Positions 6,678-15,838 of a DNA stretch of 18,069 nt are shown in pieces. The DNA is from a bacterium (GTDB lineage: Bacteria; Krumholzibacteriota; Krumholzibacteriia; LZORAL124-64-63), in contig JADJYS010000023.1 of NCBI GenBank assembly GCA_016719645.1, positions 1-18,069 on the forward strand, written 5' to 3'. The position numbers and the translations under genes were made by a program. Numbering within the stretch: position 1 is the first letter of the stretch; each line of letters opens with the position of its first letter. The notes under the pieces are model-generated. The model was not told where the DNA came from and searched no databases. It saw only the letters and a program-made list of their open reading frames with translations.

Positions 6678-7898
6678 ATGAAACATCCTGCCATGACATC
6701 ATTTACGAACCCATTCCGACCTGGGGCAGGCCACTTGCCGCCTCACCTTGCTGGTCGTGAAACCAACATGGCTGATTTCATCAAACTGCTTTCACAGCAG
6801 CCGGTTATGCAAAACCTGGTGCTCACGGGACTGCGGGGAGTCGGGAAAACCGTCTTGATGGAAACCGCAAAGCCTCGCGCCCTGTCTGCAGGCTGGATCT
6901 GGGTGGGCACCGATCTGTCTGAGACTTCGAGCATTTCGGAAACCAACCTGGCTACGAGAATCCTGACGGATCTCTCCGTTGCCACGTCGCTCTGGGAATA
7001 TCGCAGGGTATCGAACACCAAGCCGATCGGATTCGAAACGGAGCCAACGCAACAGGCCATCATGTTGAACTTCGATACGCTCGGTCGCATCTACGATCAC
7101 ACGCCGGGGCTGCCTTCTGATAAGTTGAAAAAGGTTCTGCTGGTCGTGGCTGAGAATCTTCCCGAGAAGAATCAGGGCATCCTGTTCGCCTACGACGAAG
7201 CACAGAATCTGTCTGATCACAAAGAAACGGCCCAATATCCCCTGTCGTTGCTCCTGGATGTGTTCCAGTCGATCCAGCGCATGAACGTGCCGTTCCTGCT
7301 GGTCCTTGCCGGGTTGCCGACACTGTTTCCCAAGCTCGTCGAGTCCCGGACATACGCCGAACGCATGTTCCGTGTCATGTTCCTGGATAGTCTGGATCAC
7401 GCGGCCAGCCGGGAGGCGATCATGGTGCCGATCAGCCGGCAGGACTGTCCGGTCAAGCTCGGCGATGATGCCCTCGATCTGATCATCCGGAATTCCGGAG
7501 GATACCCCTATTTCATCCAGTTCATCTGCAAGGAAGTCTATGACGCGTTCATCCAGCAGTATGGTCCTGGCGCGGCTCCGACCGTGCCTCTTGTGGAAAT
7601 CATGAGGAAGCTGGATACGGATTTCTTCGCCGGCAGGTGGGCGCGCGCGACGGATCGTCAGCGAGAATTGCTCTCGGTCATCGCCGGACTCGATCACTGC
7701 GATTCCGAATTCACGGTTCAGCAGATCGTCGATGCCTCCAGGGCCTTGGGTGGAAAGCCCTTCAGCAACAGTCATGTCAGCCAGATGCTGGCGACATTGG
7801 GTGCAAATGGTCTGGTCTATAAGAACCGGTACGGGAAGTATTCCTTCGCAGTGCCGCTGCTCGGAGGATTCATCCGCCGTCAACTTGCAGATGCTTGA
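6678..7898 (+). CDS. AAA/ORC1-like P-loop ATPase with C-terminal winged helix
   Basis: An intact 406-aa protein. Start ATG 6678 is supported by GGGAG 7 nt upstream. Near the N-terminus is NPFRPGAG...LAGRETN (residues 11-30), the entry motif of this ATPase class. Walker A GLRGVGKT is at 51-58, Walker B ILFAYDEAQ at 168-176, a sensor-1-type strand FLLVLAGLP at 206-214, an arginine-rich segment RTYAERMFR at 224-232, and a sensor-2-type GGYPYFIQF at 274-282. Residues about 325-395 look like a winged helix (TVQQIVDASRAL, SNSHVSQMLATLGANGLV). Known: such AAA_16/ORC-like ATPases are common in accessory and mobile regions, usually without assigned function. It is followed by a hypoxanthine-DNA glycosylase gene after 50 nt; a shared role in nucleic-acid handling is only inferred. 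Confidence 0.8.
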   Translation: MKHPAMTSFTNPFRPGAGHLPPHLAGRETNMADFIKLLSQQPVMQNLVLTGLRGVGKTVLMETAKPRALSAGWIWVGTDLSETSSISETNLATRILTDLSVATSLWEYRRVSNTKPIGFETEPTQQAIMLNFDTLGRIYDHTPGLPSDKLKKVLLVVAENLPEKNQGILFAYDEAQNLSDHKETAQYPLSLLLDVFQSIQRMNVPFLLVLAGLPTLFPKLVESRTYAERMFRVMFLDSLDHAASREAIMVPISRQDCPVKLGDDALDLIIRNSGGYPYFIQFICKEVYDAFIQQYGPGAAPTVPLVEIMRKLDTDFFAGRWARATDRQRELLSVIAGLDHCDSEFTVQQIVDASRALGGKPFSNSHVSQMLATLGANGLVYKNRYGKYSFAVPLLGGFIRRQLADA

Positions 7899-7948
7899 TG
7901 TTCGGCGATGAGCGGCCTCGTGATCTGGTATGATCGGAGAACCGAGAC

Positions 7949-8465
7949 ATGTTGGGCGAAAACATGGGCGGCGTCTTCAGCTTCAAGCCGATCAGCGACC
8001 GGTCGGCGAGGGGTGCTCATTCTGGGCAGCATGCCCGGCAAGGATTCGCTCGCGGCTAATCAGTACTACGCGAACCGTCAGAACTCCTTCTGGAATATCA
8101 TGGCAGAACTGACCGGTGTTCCCCCGACAGCGCCCTATGAGCTGAGAACTGCGGGTCTCATCGCCAGGGGCATCGCCCTCTGGGATGTGCTGGAGTCTTG
8201 CACTCGTCCCGGCAGCCTGGACTCGCGGATTGTCCGTAGCACGGCGCGGGCCAATGATTTCATCGGGTTCTTCTCGCGGCACAAGGCCATCGAGGTCATC
8301 TGCTTCAACGGTGCGACTGCTGAAGCGGAGTACATCCGGCTTGTGCTTCCGCTCGAGCTTCAAATTCACGCATGTCGTATACGCCTGCCTTCCACCAGCG
8401 CGACGAATTCATCCATGACTTTTCAGGAGAAGTTAAAGACTTGGCGCGCGGCGCTTTCCGCTTAG
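7949..8465 (+). CDS. Hypoxanthine-DNA (deoxyinosine) glycosylase, UDG superfamily, one frameshift
   Basis: The 3' frame carries VLILGSMPG, QYYANRQNSFWNIM, RGIALWDVLESC, PGSLDSRI, ICFNGA and the C-terminal LPSTSATN..MTFQEKL motif. This is the signature set of the UDG-superfamily HDG group, which removes deaminated adenine (hypoxanthine) from DNA. Its in-frame start (GTG/ATG near 7908) gives an unfamiliar N-terminus. The other frame, from ATG 7949 (GGAGA 8 nt upstream), reads MLGENMGGVFSFKPISDRSA and joins the motif frame if one G of the GGGG run at 8010-8013 is removed. The repaired protein is 171 aa, normal for the family. ATG 7964 is an alternative start. It is likely co-transcribed with the ATPase, and ends 7 bp from the convergent S41 gene. 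Confidence 0.82.
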
Positions 8466-8472
8466 TATCCCC

Positions 8473-10288
8473 CTACTTTGCGGTCAGGATCCGCTCCAGA
8501 ACCGGGTCCCGGCCCGCCAGGTAATCGTCCCAGGTCTGCTCGGCCGCGAGGTCCGGTTGCAGGAGCGGCGGGTCGCCTGGCACCCGGTTGAACTTCTTGG
8601 TCGAGTACCACACCTTGAGGCCCGAGTTCGGCAGCAGGAACGAATTCAACTGCCCGAATCGGTTCGGCTTGTTTCCCATCGGCTCGCCTGCTACCAGGGC
8701 ACCGGTGGCCTGGCGGAAGTCAAGCGCATCGAGCGCCGCCGACGAGAACGTCGCCCGCCCGGTGATGACAAAGCAGCTTCCGATCCGGCCGGCGGCATGA
8801 CGCGCGGCCACTTCCTTCATCAGCCCGCCCAGAAGACCCGAACTGCCCCCGGTGTTGTAGCGCACGTCAAGGACGAACCGGTCGATCGCCAGTGAGTCCA
8901 TTGCAGCCATCGCCTCGCGAGTGAAATCCGCGATGGAACGCCCGGCCTCTTCCGAACACCGGTTGTACTGGAGATAGAACGTGCGTTCACCCGGTAGGTA
9001 CCTGAACCAGTAGCTTCCGGTCCCCGACCGGCAGAGTGGCCGGGCTTCCGGCGCCGGTTCGCGGACCTCGAACGCGAGGGTCTGGCCGGAGTCGGGAAGC
9101 GCGATGTGACCGGTGACCTCGCGACCGGACTCCGCCAGTACTGTCACCTCGATTCCACCGGTGGAATCCGCGAAACCAAGGCCTCGCGCGACGTCGACGT
9201 CGACTAGCATCCTGGGTGCTTGGTGCCGGAACCAGGATTCCGTTTCGCAAGCGACGAGAGGCCGCACTGACGCTAGGCAATCTGAGATCCCGGCGTGCCC
9301 GATGCGCACCACTCGACCGCCGGCAAGTTCGGCGCACCGTCGATCGACCGCCAGCACTCGCAATTCTTCGCCGAAGAATTCCGAGTCGGATAGGCAGTTG
9401 TCTGGGACGTTCAGTGGCCCCGATGCCGCTGTGCGCGTCTCCGATCAGGGCGACCAGTGCCATCAGGCGCAGACGTACCTCGTCATCGCTCAGCGTCCTG
9501 ACCCTCGCCCGGAGGTCCGCCACCTGCGCCTCCCACTGCACGGCGTCGATCATCGTGAACGGGGCAACGTGGAGCATCGGCAGCATCTCGCCCAGGAATG
9601 CGACGTCGGCGGCCCACTTATCGTCACGCGAGGCGTCCGGAGTGGCCGTCGGCATGGTCAACTTCTCGAGCGCGAGATCGTCGCAGGCGAGGGTGCCGTT
9701 CATGCTGAGAAACACAGACACATCCATGGCGCTGGCACCGATCGGAACCTGGAAATAGACCTCTTTGCGCTCCCAGCTTGTCGTGCCCTTGACCGGACCC
9801 AGGATCCAGGCATTGATCTTTGGGCTGTTCGGACCTTTGGCCACAACCATCGCTTGGCTGTTGCGGAACCGGTGGGTGCCCGCCTCCACGTCAGCGGAGC
9901 GGAACCAGCCAGAAAAGCAGAACACATCGCCGGGCTCGGCAGCGATGCTCTGGCTCACGGCGCACCACTGCCGGGTGGAATCCGCACCCGTCAGCACCAG
10001 GCAGTGCGCGCCGGGGCCGCGGTCAACGCCGGACCCGAGGCTCGACTTCGCGCCCTCGCTTTCGTTCGCGCCGACCGTCACCGACCAGCCGGCAGGCTTG
10101 CCGCCGTTCGTCATCGAAGGATCCGTTAACCAGGACGTTCTGCAGTTCGCCGGCTACGGCGGTGAAGGGATGGCCATCAACAGGAGGATCACCGCGACGG
10201 CCGGGCCGCTTCGCAGTGAGCGGCGCGTTGTTATAGGCTGCTTGACGTAACGCGCCAGGAATTCGTCGACAAAGTCACGTACTTCCAT
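8473..10288 (-). CDS. Exported S41-like serine protease with N-terminal beta-sandwich-like region (three frameshifts)
   Basis: Three frames join into a protein of about 605 aa. From ATG 10288 (GAGGAG upstream) comes a basic start and one hydrophobic helix (GPAVAVILLLMAIPSP), a signal peptide or anchor. After a break near 10165: VAGELQNVLVNGSFDD. After another near 10110: GGKPAGWSVTVG, then a region like a carbohydrate-binding module (SGWFRSADVEAGTHRF, DDLALEKL). The protease part has IGDAHSGIG (near 285), a break at 9381-9382 cured by removing one G (PIRL then EFFGEELRVLAVDRR), VLDVRYNTGGSSG (near 474), TFSSAALDA (catalytic-Ser region, near 514) and GEPMGNKPNRFG (near 534). Known: these are S41/C-terminal-processing protease landmarks. 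No PDZ domain is evident. It could be secreted or periplasmic; the target is unknown. Confidence 0.72.
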
Positions 10289-10592
10289 TAGCCACTCCTC
10301 GTAGAGACTTTGACACGTTGCTGCAGAACAGCTTCGTCGCGACGTCCTTGTCCAAGGCGACCAGAAGGGATGCTGGCCGGTCGAGTGGAACATCCTACTA
10401 GTTCAGGATGCGCTGATGTGATGTGTCAGGGGAATGGCGGCAGGTCAGGAAGGTGCCTCCCAGCTCAACTCCCTAACTTCCACGCCATGCTCAAACGCCG
10501 ACCGCTGGATGCGCAATCGCGCAAGTAGAGTTCGATCATTGTGCAGCCGGCGCAAGCGCGGAATATCAGGCACCTAACCTGTCGCCGCGTCA
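10289..10592. other. Intergenic region without a supported gene
   Basis: This lies upstream of the S41-like gene and downstream of the PrpD-like gene, both on minus, so it should hold a terminator and a promoter. I find no strong hairpin with a T-run, no clear -35/-10 pair and no tRNA. Short open frames on plus look like noise (Arg/Ser/Pro-rich composition). Confidence 0.5.
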
Positions 10593-11960
10593 TCACAAAC
10601 GGTCACAGACCAACGCCTCCATCAACGCCTCCGCCCTGCCCAGCCTTTCCACCGCCCAGATCGCCTCCTTCGCCCCCTTCAACCGCTCCGGCGACATCAC
10701 CGGCGTCGCCAGCGCGTCGAACTTCTCGGTCAGCTCGGCGTCGGTCATCGGGTTGCGCGGGTCGCCCTTGGGGTAGTCAGGGTGCGCACCAGCGCGGCCG
10801 TCGGTCGTCTCGATGGTGACGTGGACCTTCTGCAGGGCGGGGAACGCGGCCTCGATCTCGGGGTCCGCGACGACCTCGATCTTGCGCAGCTGGGCGCGGA
10901 TCACCGGGTCCTGGATCTTCTCCGGCGTGAACTGCTCGGGCGTGACCCGGCGGTCGGCGATGCAGGCCGCCACCACGTAGGGCAGGGAGTGGTCGGCGGT
11001 CTCCTTGTTCTGCGGGTCGTACTTGCTCGGGTCCGCGAGGATGTCGCCGCGCGCGCCAGGCTGCGGATGCGCACCTTCACCACGTCGTCGGGCGCCAGGT
11101 CGTGGGTCTTGACCAGGTCCAGCACCGCGGACATCGGCGCGTGGGTCAGCGCCTCGGTGGGGAAAGGCCTTCATGCCGCACTGCAGGATGCGCCAGCTCT
11201 GGCCGAGCCCTCGGTCACGATGTCCCAGCGCCAGTCGGTCTTCAGCGTGGCTGAAGCCCTCCTTGCCGTCCAGGACGTGCTCGGGGCCGGTGTAGCCCTT
11301 CTCGGCCAAGAGCGCGGCGAAGACGCCCGACTGCGTGGCCATCGGGTCGACGGTGTTTTTCATCATCGTCAGCTTGCCCGCCGTCACCGAGCCGCCGGTC
11401 AGGTGGCGCGAGGCGCTGATGCCGATGGCGTGCTGGATCTGCTCGGCCGACAGGCCCAGCAGGCAACCGGCCACGATCGGGGAGACGGCCGCGGTCAGGG
11501 TGGCGTGGTGCCAGCCGATCTCGCGGATGCCCGGGAACGAGGCCTCGCACAGGCGCTGCTCGAACTCGTAGGCTAGCACGATGCCCAGCAGCAGGTCGCG
11601 GCCGGTGCCGCCGGCGCGCGCCGCGGCGCTCATCGCGGCCGGGATGAGGTCGCTGGGGTGGGACGGGTCCTGCTTCCAGTAGATGTCGTTGTAGTCGAGC
11701 ACGCGGATCAGGAGCGCGTTGGCCAGCGCGGCGGACACCGGGTCCATGCGCTTGCCGGTGCCGATGACCGAGGCCGGGCCCGGCCCGGCGGTCTCCTGCA
11801 GCACCTCCAGGGCGATCTTGCAGTCGTGCTGCAGCAGGCCGCCGTAGGCGCAGCCGATGCTGTCGAACAGGAACCTCTTGGCGGCGGTGATCGCCTCGGG
11901 CGCGATGTCCTCGTATCGCAATGCGGCGGCCCAGGCCGCCATCTTTCCGCTCACGGTCAT
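10593..11960 (-). CDS. MmgE/PrpD family dehydratase-like enzyme (four clustered frameshifts)
   Basis: About 455 aa from ATG 11960, with GGGAGGA about 10 nt upstream. Seen: FLFDSIGCAYGG (near 30), ANALLIRVLDYNDIYW with SHPSDLIPAAMSAA (the family's D(F)ND and HPSD-type active-site region), AYEFEQRL, GWHHATLTAA, GLSAEQIQHAIGISASR and TAGKLTMMKN. Known: MmgE/PrpD members include 2-methylcitrate dehydratase and cis-aconitate decarboxylase. Between 11050 and 11250 four indels (near 11248, 11209, 11162, 11054) break the frame; alternate frames supply KTDWRWDIVTEG, then after the intact SWRILQCGMKAFP supply MSAVLDLVKTHDL and VKVRIRSLARA. The C-terminus is normal (VHVTIETTDGR, PKGDPRNPMTDAEL). The substrate cannot be told: no prpB/prpC neighbour. 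It is last in a minus cluster after ctaA and a CBS gene, 20 bp behind the latter. Confidence 0.85.
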   Translation of the reverse strand: MTVSGKMAAWAAALRYEDIAPEAITAAKRFLFDSIGCAYGGLLQHDCKIALEVLQETAGPGPASVIGTGKRMDPVSAALANALLIRVLDYNDIYWKQDPSHPSDLIPAAMSAAARAGGTGRDLLLGIVLAYEFEQRLCEASFPGIREIGWHHATLTAAVSPIVAGCLLGLSAEQIQHAIGISASRHLTGGSVTAGKLTMMKNTVDPMATQSGVFAALLAEKGYTGPEHVLDGKEGFSHAEDRLALGHRDRGLGQSWRILQCGMKAFPHRGADPRADVRGAGPGQDPRPGARRRGEGAHPQPGARGDILADPSKYDPQNKETADHSLPYVVAACIADRRVTPEQFTPEKIQDPVIRAQLRKIEVVADPEIEAAFPALQKVHVTIETTDGRAGAHPDYPKGDPRNPMTDAELTEKFDALATPVMSPERLKGAKEAIWAVERLGRAEALMEALVCDRL

Positions 11961-11980
11961 GGTCTCGGGTCCTCCCGGGA

Positions 11981-12420
11981 TCAGCGTGGGTACTTGTCGT
12001 GGATGTAGTCGGTCAGGTACTCGATGCGGGCTTCGTGGTCCTGGCTGATCTGCCGGACGCAGTCGCCGATGGAGACCAGGCCGGCCAGGCCGCCGCGGTC
12101 GACCACCGGCAGGTGGCGGATGTGGGCCGCGGTCATGATCGCCATGACGTCGGCCACGTCGTGGTGCTCGCCCACGCAGATCAGCTGCAGGGACATGACG
12201 TCGCGCACCTGGTGTCGCGCGAGGAGCGGCCCTGCAGGGCGATCTTCGCGAGGTAGTCGCGCTCGGTGAAGATGCCGTGGATCTCCTTGCCGCGGGTCAC
12301 CAGCACCGAGCCGACGCCGCGCTCGACCATGCTGGCGATGGCGGACAGGACGGTGTCGTCGGGGTCGACCTGCAGGACCTCGCGGCCCTTGGCGGCGAGG
12401 ATGTCCGAGACCTTGGCCAT
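11981..12420 (-). CDS. Tandem CBS-domain protein (one frameshift)
   Basis: From ATG 12420 (AAGGAG 5 nt upstream) the first CBS domain reads VSDILAAKGREVLQVDPDDT, GVGSVLVTRG and GIFTERDYLAKI. Near 12211 one base is missing, and the next frame continues as VRDVMSLQLICVGEHHDVAD, IRHLPVVDRGGLAGLVSIGD and ends in YIHDKYPR. The repaired protein is 146 aa: two CBS repeats and no other domain. Known: free-standing CBS pairs bind adenosine nucleotides or SAM and regulate partner proteins. It is 28 bp downstream of ctaA and 20 bp upstream of the PrpD-like gene, so probably one operon. The partner is not evident. Confidence 0.88.
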
Positions 12421-12448
12421 GGCGTCTCCTTCTTCCGGGCGCGGCGCG

Positions 12449-13749
12449 TCAGGGCGCGGCCCGCAGCAGTCGGCCGTTCCACAGGGCCAGCAGCACGCTG
12501 CAGGCCAGGATGACGGCGCCGGTGCTCTGGTGCAGCGTCGTCAGGATCACGTCGGCCACCGCCGGCGTGCCGGCGGCCGCGGTCAGGCCCGTCGCCCAGA
12601 GCGCGGCCAGGCCCAGGCAGACCTGCAGGCCCAGCAGGATCATCAGCGCCCGGCCCAGGCCCTGCAGGCGCGGCACGTCGGGGTGCTCGCCCCAGGCCCG
12701 CAGGCCCGCCAGCAGGCCCACCACGGCCACCGCCACCGCCATCGTGATGTGCAGCAGCCCGTGGGACAGGTGGCGCAGGATGGCCCCGAGCACCAGCTGC
12801 ACGATAACCACGATCACCACGGCCCGCGACAGCAGGACGTCGGTGCGCGCGTCGGCGAAGATCTTGGGCCGGGCGGCGCGCCAGCCGCGGGTCGACAGGG
12901 CCGCCAGGGCGATCAGCACGCCCAGGAACACCTGGCCGGTCACGCCGTGGACGATGGCCAGCGTCAGGTTGGGGGCGGTGTGGGCCGGGTCCATGCCCCC
13001 GGTGAAGCGGCCGGTCACCCGCAGGCCGCCCAGCACGCCCTGGACGATCACCAGCAGCAGCGCCGCGCCCGCCAGCAGCTTCACGCCGCGGCGCTCGTCG
13101 GTGCGCCACAGGAAGACCGCCAGCACGAGCGTCGTGAGGCCGACCAGCGAGCCCAGCAGGCGGTGGGCGTGCTCGTAGAACACGCCGCCGGTCTGCGCGA
13201 CAGCGGGTAGAGGAACATGTTCGAGCCGAAGCTGTTGGGCCCGTCGACGACCGCCAGGCCGGCCTGCTGCCCGGTGACCACGCCGCCCGCGGCCAGCAGC
13301 AACAGCGTGGCGCCGGCGGCGACGAAAGCGAAGCTGACCGGCCAGGCGAAGGGGGCGTCGCGGGGCGGCGCGCGCCCTCGACCGCGCCCATCGCGCCGAA
13401 GAAGGCGCCCATCAGCGACCCCGGCACCCCAGAGCAGCGCCGACGGCACGACCCGGTTCGGCCCGTCGCCGGCGGCCAGCAGGCTGCCCAGGACCAGCAG
13501 GTTGAGCGTCGAGGCCAGGACACCCACCGCGGCGCCGCCGCGCCAGCCACGGCCCGTCCAGCGGCCGGCCAACCGACCGCCCAGGATCAAGAGGCCGAAC
13601 ATCAGGGGCATCAGCACCCACCGGCGCGCCTGCACGCCGGGCAGCCGACCGAAATAGCCGACGGCCCACATCGCGACCGTGGTGGCGAAGCCGAGGGTCA
13701 GGATGTCGCCGCCGCGGGTCGGTTCGCGCCGTTCGCTCACGTTGCTCAC
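12449..13749 (-). CDS. ctaA: Heme A synthase (CtaA/COX15) with N-terminal multi-TM extension (frameshifted)
   Basis: The start is GTG 13749, with AGGAGG 7 nt upstream. An N-terminal region of about 110 residues has three or four hydrophobic helices (GDILTLGFATTVAMWAVGYF, WVLMPLMFGLLIL, AAVGVLASTLNLLVLGSLL) that I do not expect in ordinary CtaA. The COX15 core follows: TLLLLAAGGVVTGQQAGLAVVD, then YEHAHRLLGSLVGL (His heme ligand), VIVQGVLGGLRVTG, LAIVHGVTGQVFLG, RHLSHGLLHITMA and TTLHQSTGAVILA (His). Known: CtaA oxidises heme O to heme A in the membrane for aa3-type oxidases. Frame breaks are near 13420, 13370 (between them SLMGAFFGAMGAVEGAR) and 13200. It diverges from ctaB and heads the ctaA-CBS-PrpD cluster. 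The extension might be a fused separate protein; COX15 identity itself is secure. Confidence 0.88.
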
Positions 13750-13776
13750 TGCACGACCTCCTGTTATCCTGCCATG

Positions 13777-13799
13777 GGCGCCGGCCTGCCGCCGGCGCC
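13777..13799. promoter_or_regulatory. 9-bp perfect inverted repeat between ctaA and ctaB
   Basis: GGCGCCGGC (13777-13785) and GCCGGCGCC (13791-13799) flank a 5-nt spacer, CTGCC. It lies in the 103-bp divergent ctaA/ctaB region. It could be a dimeric regulator site acting on both genes, or a stable hairpin in a 5' leader. GC-rich DNA makes chance palindromes likelier, so function is only inferred. Confidence 0.4.
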
Positions 13800-13852
13800 G
13801 TGTCGGTCCCATTGCTAGCACGATTCGCCGGCCGTCACCACCACGGAGCGCC

Positions 13853-14791
13853 ATGCCCGCCTCGCCCCTGCAGCGCTGGATCGGATTGAGCCTGGAGCTG
13901 GGCAGGCCCGCCTCAGCGCGCTGGTGGTGGTCACCACGCTAGCCGGCTACCTGATGGCGGCCCGACCGCTGCCGGGCTGGGGCCACCTCGTCGCCACGCT
14001 GCTGGGCACCACCTGTGCGCCTTCGGGGCCAACGGCTTCAACCAGGTGCTCGAGCGCGACCGCGACGCGCCTGATGGTGCGCACGCGGGAGCAGCCGCTG
14101 CCCGCAGGAAGGGTCGGCGTGCGCGCGGCGGCGCTCTGGTCGGGCGCGGTCGTGGCGCTGGGAACCGGGCTGTTGCTGGCGCTGGTCAACGCGACGGCCG
14201 CGGCCCTGGCGCTCGGCACGGTCGTGCTCTACGTGCTCGTCTACACGCCGCTGAAGCCCCGCAGCACGCTCAACACGCTGGCCGGCGCCATCTGCGGCGC
14301 CATCCCGCCTGATGATCGGCTGGAGCGCGGTGACCGGCGGCGTGCAGAGTGGCGGCTGGTGGCTGGCCCTGCTGCTGTTCGTCTGGCAGGTGCCGCACTT
14401 CCTGTCGCTGGCCTGGCTCTACCGCGACGACTACCGGCGCGCGGGCTTCAGGATGCTGCCGCTGCAGGACCCGCGCGGCGACCGCACCTTCCGCTTCCTG
14501 ATGCTCTACGCCTGGGTGCTGCTGCCGCTGGGCCTGCTGGCGACGTTCACGGGCCTGACCGGCGCGGTGTTCGCGGTGGGCTCGCTGCTGCTCGGCGGCG
14601 CCTGGCTGTGGCTGGGCATGCGCTGCTACCGCGACCGCAGCAGCCTCAACGCGCGCCGCGTGTTCCTGGGCAGCGTGATCTACCTGCCGCTGGTGCTCGG
14701 CCTGATGGTGGCCGACCGCGCGCCGCCCCGGGCGGAGCCCGCGGAGGCGTCCGCCGTCGCGGTCGACGCCGCCCCGTCCGGGAGCGTCTGA
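13853..14791 (+). CDS. ctaB: Protoheme IX farnesyltransferase (heme O synthase, UbiA family; frameshifted)
   Basis: ATG 13853 follows GGAG. Seen across frames: LSLELGRP, then VVVTTLAGYLMAARPLPGW after a break near 13910; FGANGFNQVLERDRDA in a third frame (about 14020-14070); MVRTREQPLPAGRV; LYVLVYTPLKPRSTLNTLAGAICGAIPP; and after a break near 14306 MIGWSAVTGG, FVWQVPHFLSLAWLYRDDYR and AGFRMLP. Known: the N-Q-x-L-E-R-D..M.RT..PLP and Y..DY..AG..MLP motifs are the two prenyl-diphosphate-binding sites of CyoE/CtaB, a polytopic inner-membrane enzyme that adds farnesyl to heme B. Total length 939 nt (312 aa) is typical and net in frame, so the indels cancel. The last base of its stop TGA is the first of the next ATG (TGATG). 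With ctaA it supplies heme A. Confidence 0.92.
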
Positions 14792-15838
14792 TGGCCGTGC
14801 GCGGCGACCGGCGGCGACTCGTGACGATGATCGCCGCGCCGGTGCTGCTGCTGCTCGCGGTCGTGGCCTGGCGCCTGGGGACCGACCTGCGCGCCTCCCG
14901 CGACCACCACGCGGTGGGCGACGGCCGCGACCCCCGCACCTACGGCTTCGACCTCGCCAACCTCGCCTACCCCGAATCCCTGCTCGCGGCCGGCGGCGTG
15001 CGCGCGACAGCCTGCCGCCCTCGATCACCCGCCGCTGCTGACCCCCGCGGGCGTCGACTCGCTCAACGAGGCCGAGCGCGGCAAGTACCTCGTGGGCGCC
15101 GACCGCGTGCTCGGCGCGGTCGTGCGGGGCGAGGCGCGCTGCTGGCCCCTGCGCGTGCTGGACTGGCACGAGGTCTGCCTCGACACCCTGGGCGGCGCGC
15201 CGCTGGCCGCGACCTGGAGCCCGCTGACCGGCAGCGCCGCGGTCTACGGGCGCGCCGCCGGCGGCGACACGCTGCGGCTGGGGGTCAGCGGGCTGCTGCT
15301 GAACTCCAACACGCTGCTGTTCGACCGCGCGGCGTCGCCGAGCCTGTGGTGCCAGCTGACCGGCGAGGCCGTCTCCGGCCCGCGCCGCGGCGAGCGCCTG
15401 CCGCGCGTGCCCGCGGTCGTGACGACCTGGGAGCACTGGCGCCGCGACCACCCCGGCACGACCGTGCCGGCCCCCGCGCCGACCTTCAAGCGGCGCTACC
15501 AGTCCCGCCCCTACCAGACCTACCGCTCCGGCGGCCGCCCCCGCTTCCCCGCGGCGCCGCTGACCGGCGGCGGCGGCCCGCTGGACCCGCTGCTGATCGT
15601 CGAGACGCCGGCCGGCCGCCGCGTCCTGGACGCCGCCCGCCTGGTGCGCGAGGCCGGCCCCGACGGGGTCTGGTCGGGCCAGCCGGACGGGGTCGCCCTG
15701 AGGTTCCGCGTCGCGCCGCAGGCGCCCGGCGAGCAGCCGGCCGTGTGGTCGGAACTGGTATCGGGCGGCGGGTTCGCCGTATACTATGCCGATCGCTTCG
15801 CCTGGCACGCCTTCCACCCCGAGGACCGATTGCCATGA
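14791..15838 (+). CDS. DUF3179 domain protein, membrane-anchored (one frameshift)
   Basis: ATG 14791 overlaps the ctaB stop. Residues about 10-27 are a hydrophobic helix (LVTMIAAPVLLLLAVVAW), a signal anchor. The frame breaks between 14998 and 15030, and the next frame reads ALDHPPLLTPAGVDSLNEAE and GKYLVGADRVLGAVVRGEA. The DUF3179 landmarks follow: RCWPLRVLDWHEVCLDTLGG, WSPLTGSAAVYGR, LGVSGLLLNSNTLLFDR, SLWCQLTGEAVSGPRRG and TTWEHWRRDHPGT. Known: DUF3179 is a widespread extracytoplasmic family without assigned activity. The stretch is about 349 aa. Its TGA overlaps the next ATG as ATGA. Inference: the coupling to ctaB suggests it is made with the heme/oxidase machinery. In the common family motif a Cys often precedes PLTGS; here Ser does (WSPLTGS). 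Confidence 0.85.

Noticed and set aside
10593..11960. Calling the PrpD-like gene a pseudogene
   Set aside because: Four indels in 200 bp are each repaired by one base and the same error type affects housekeeping genes throughout the window.
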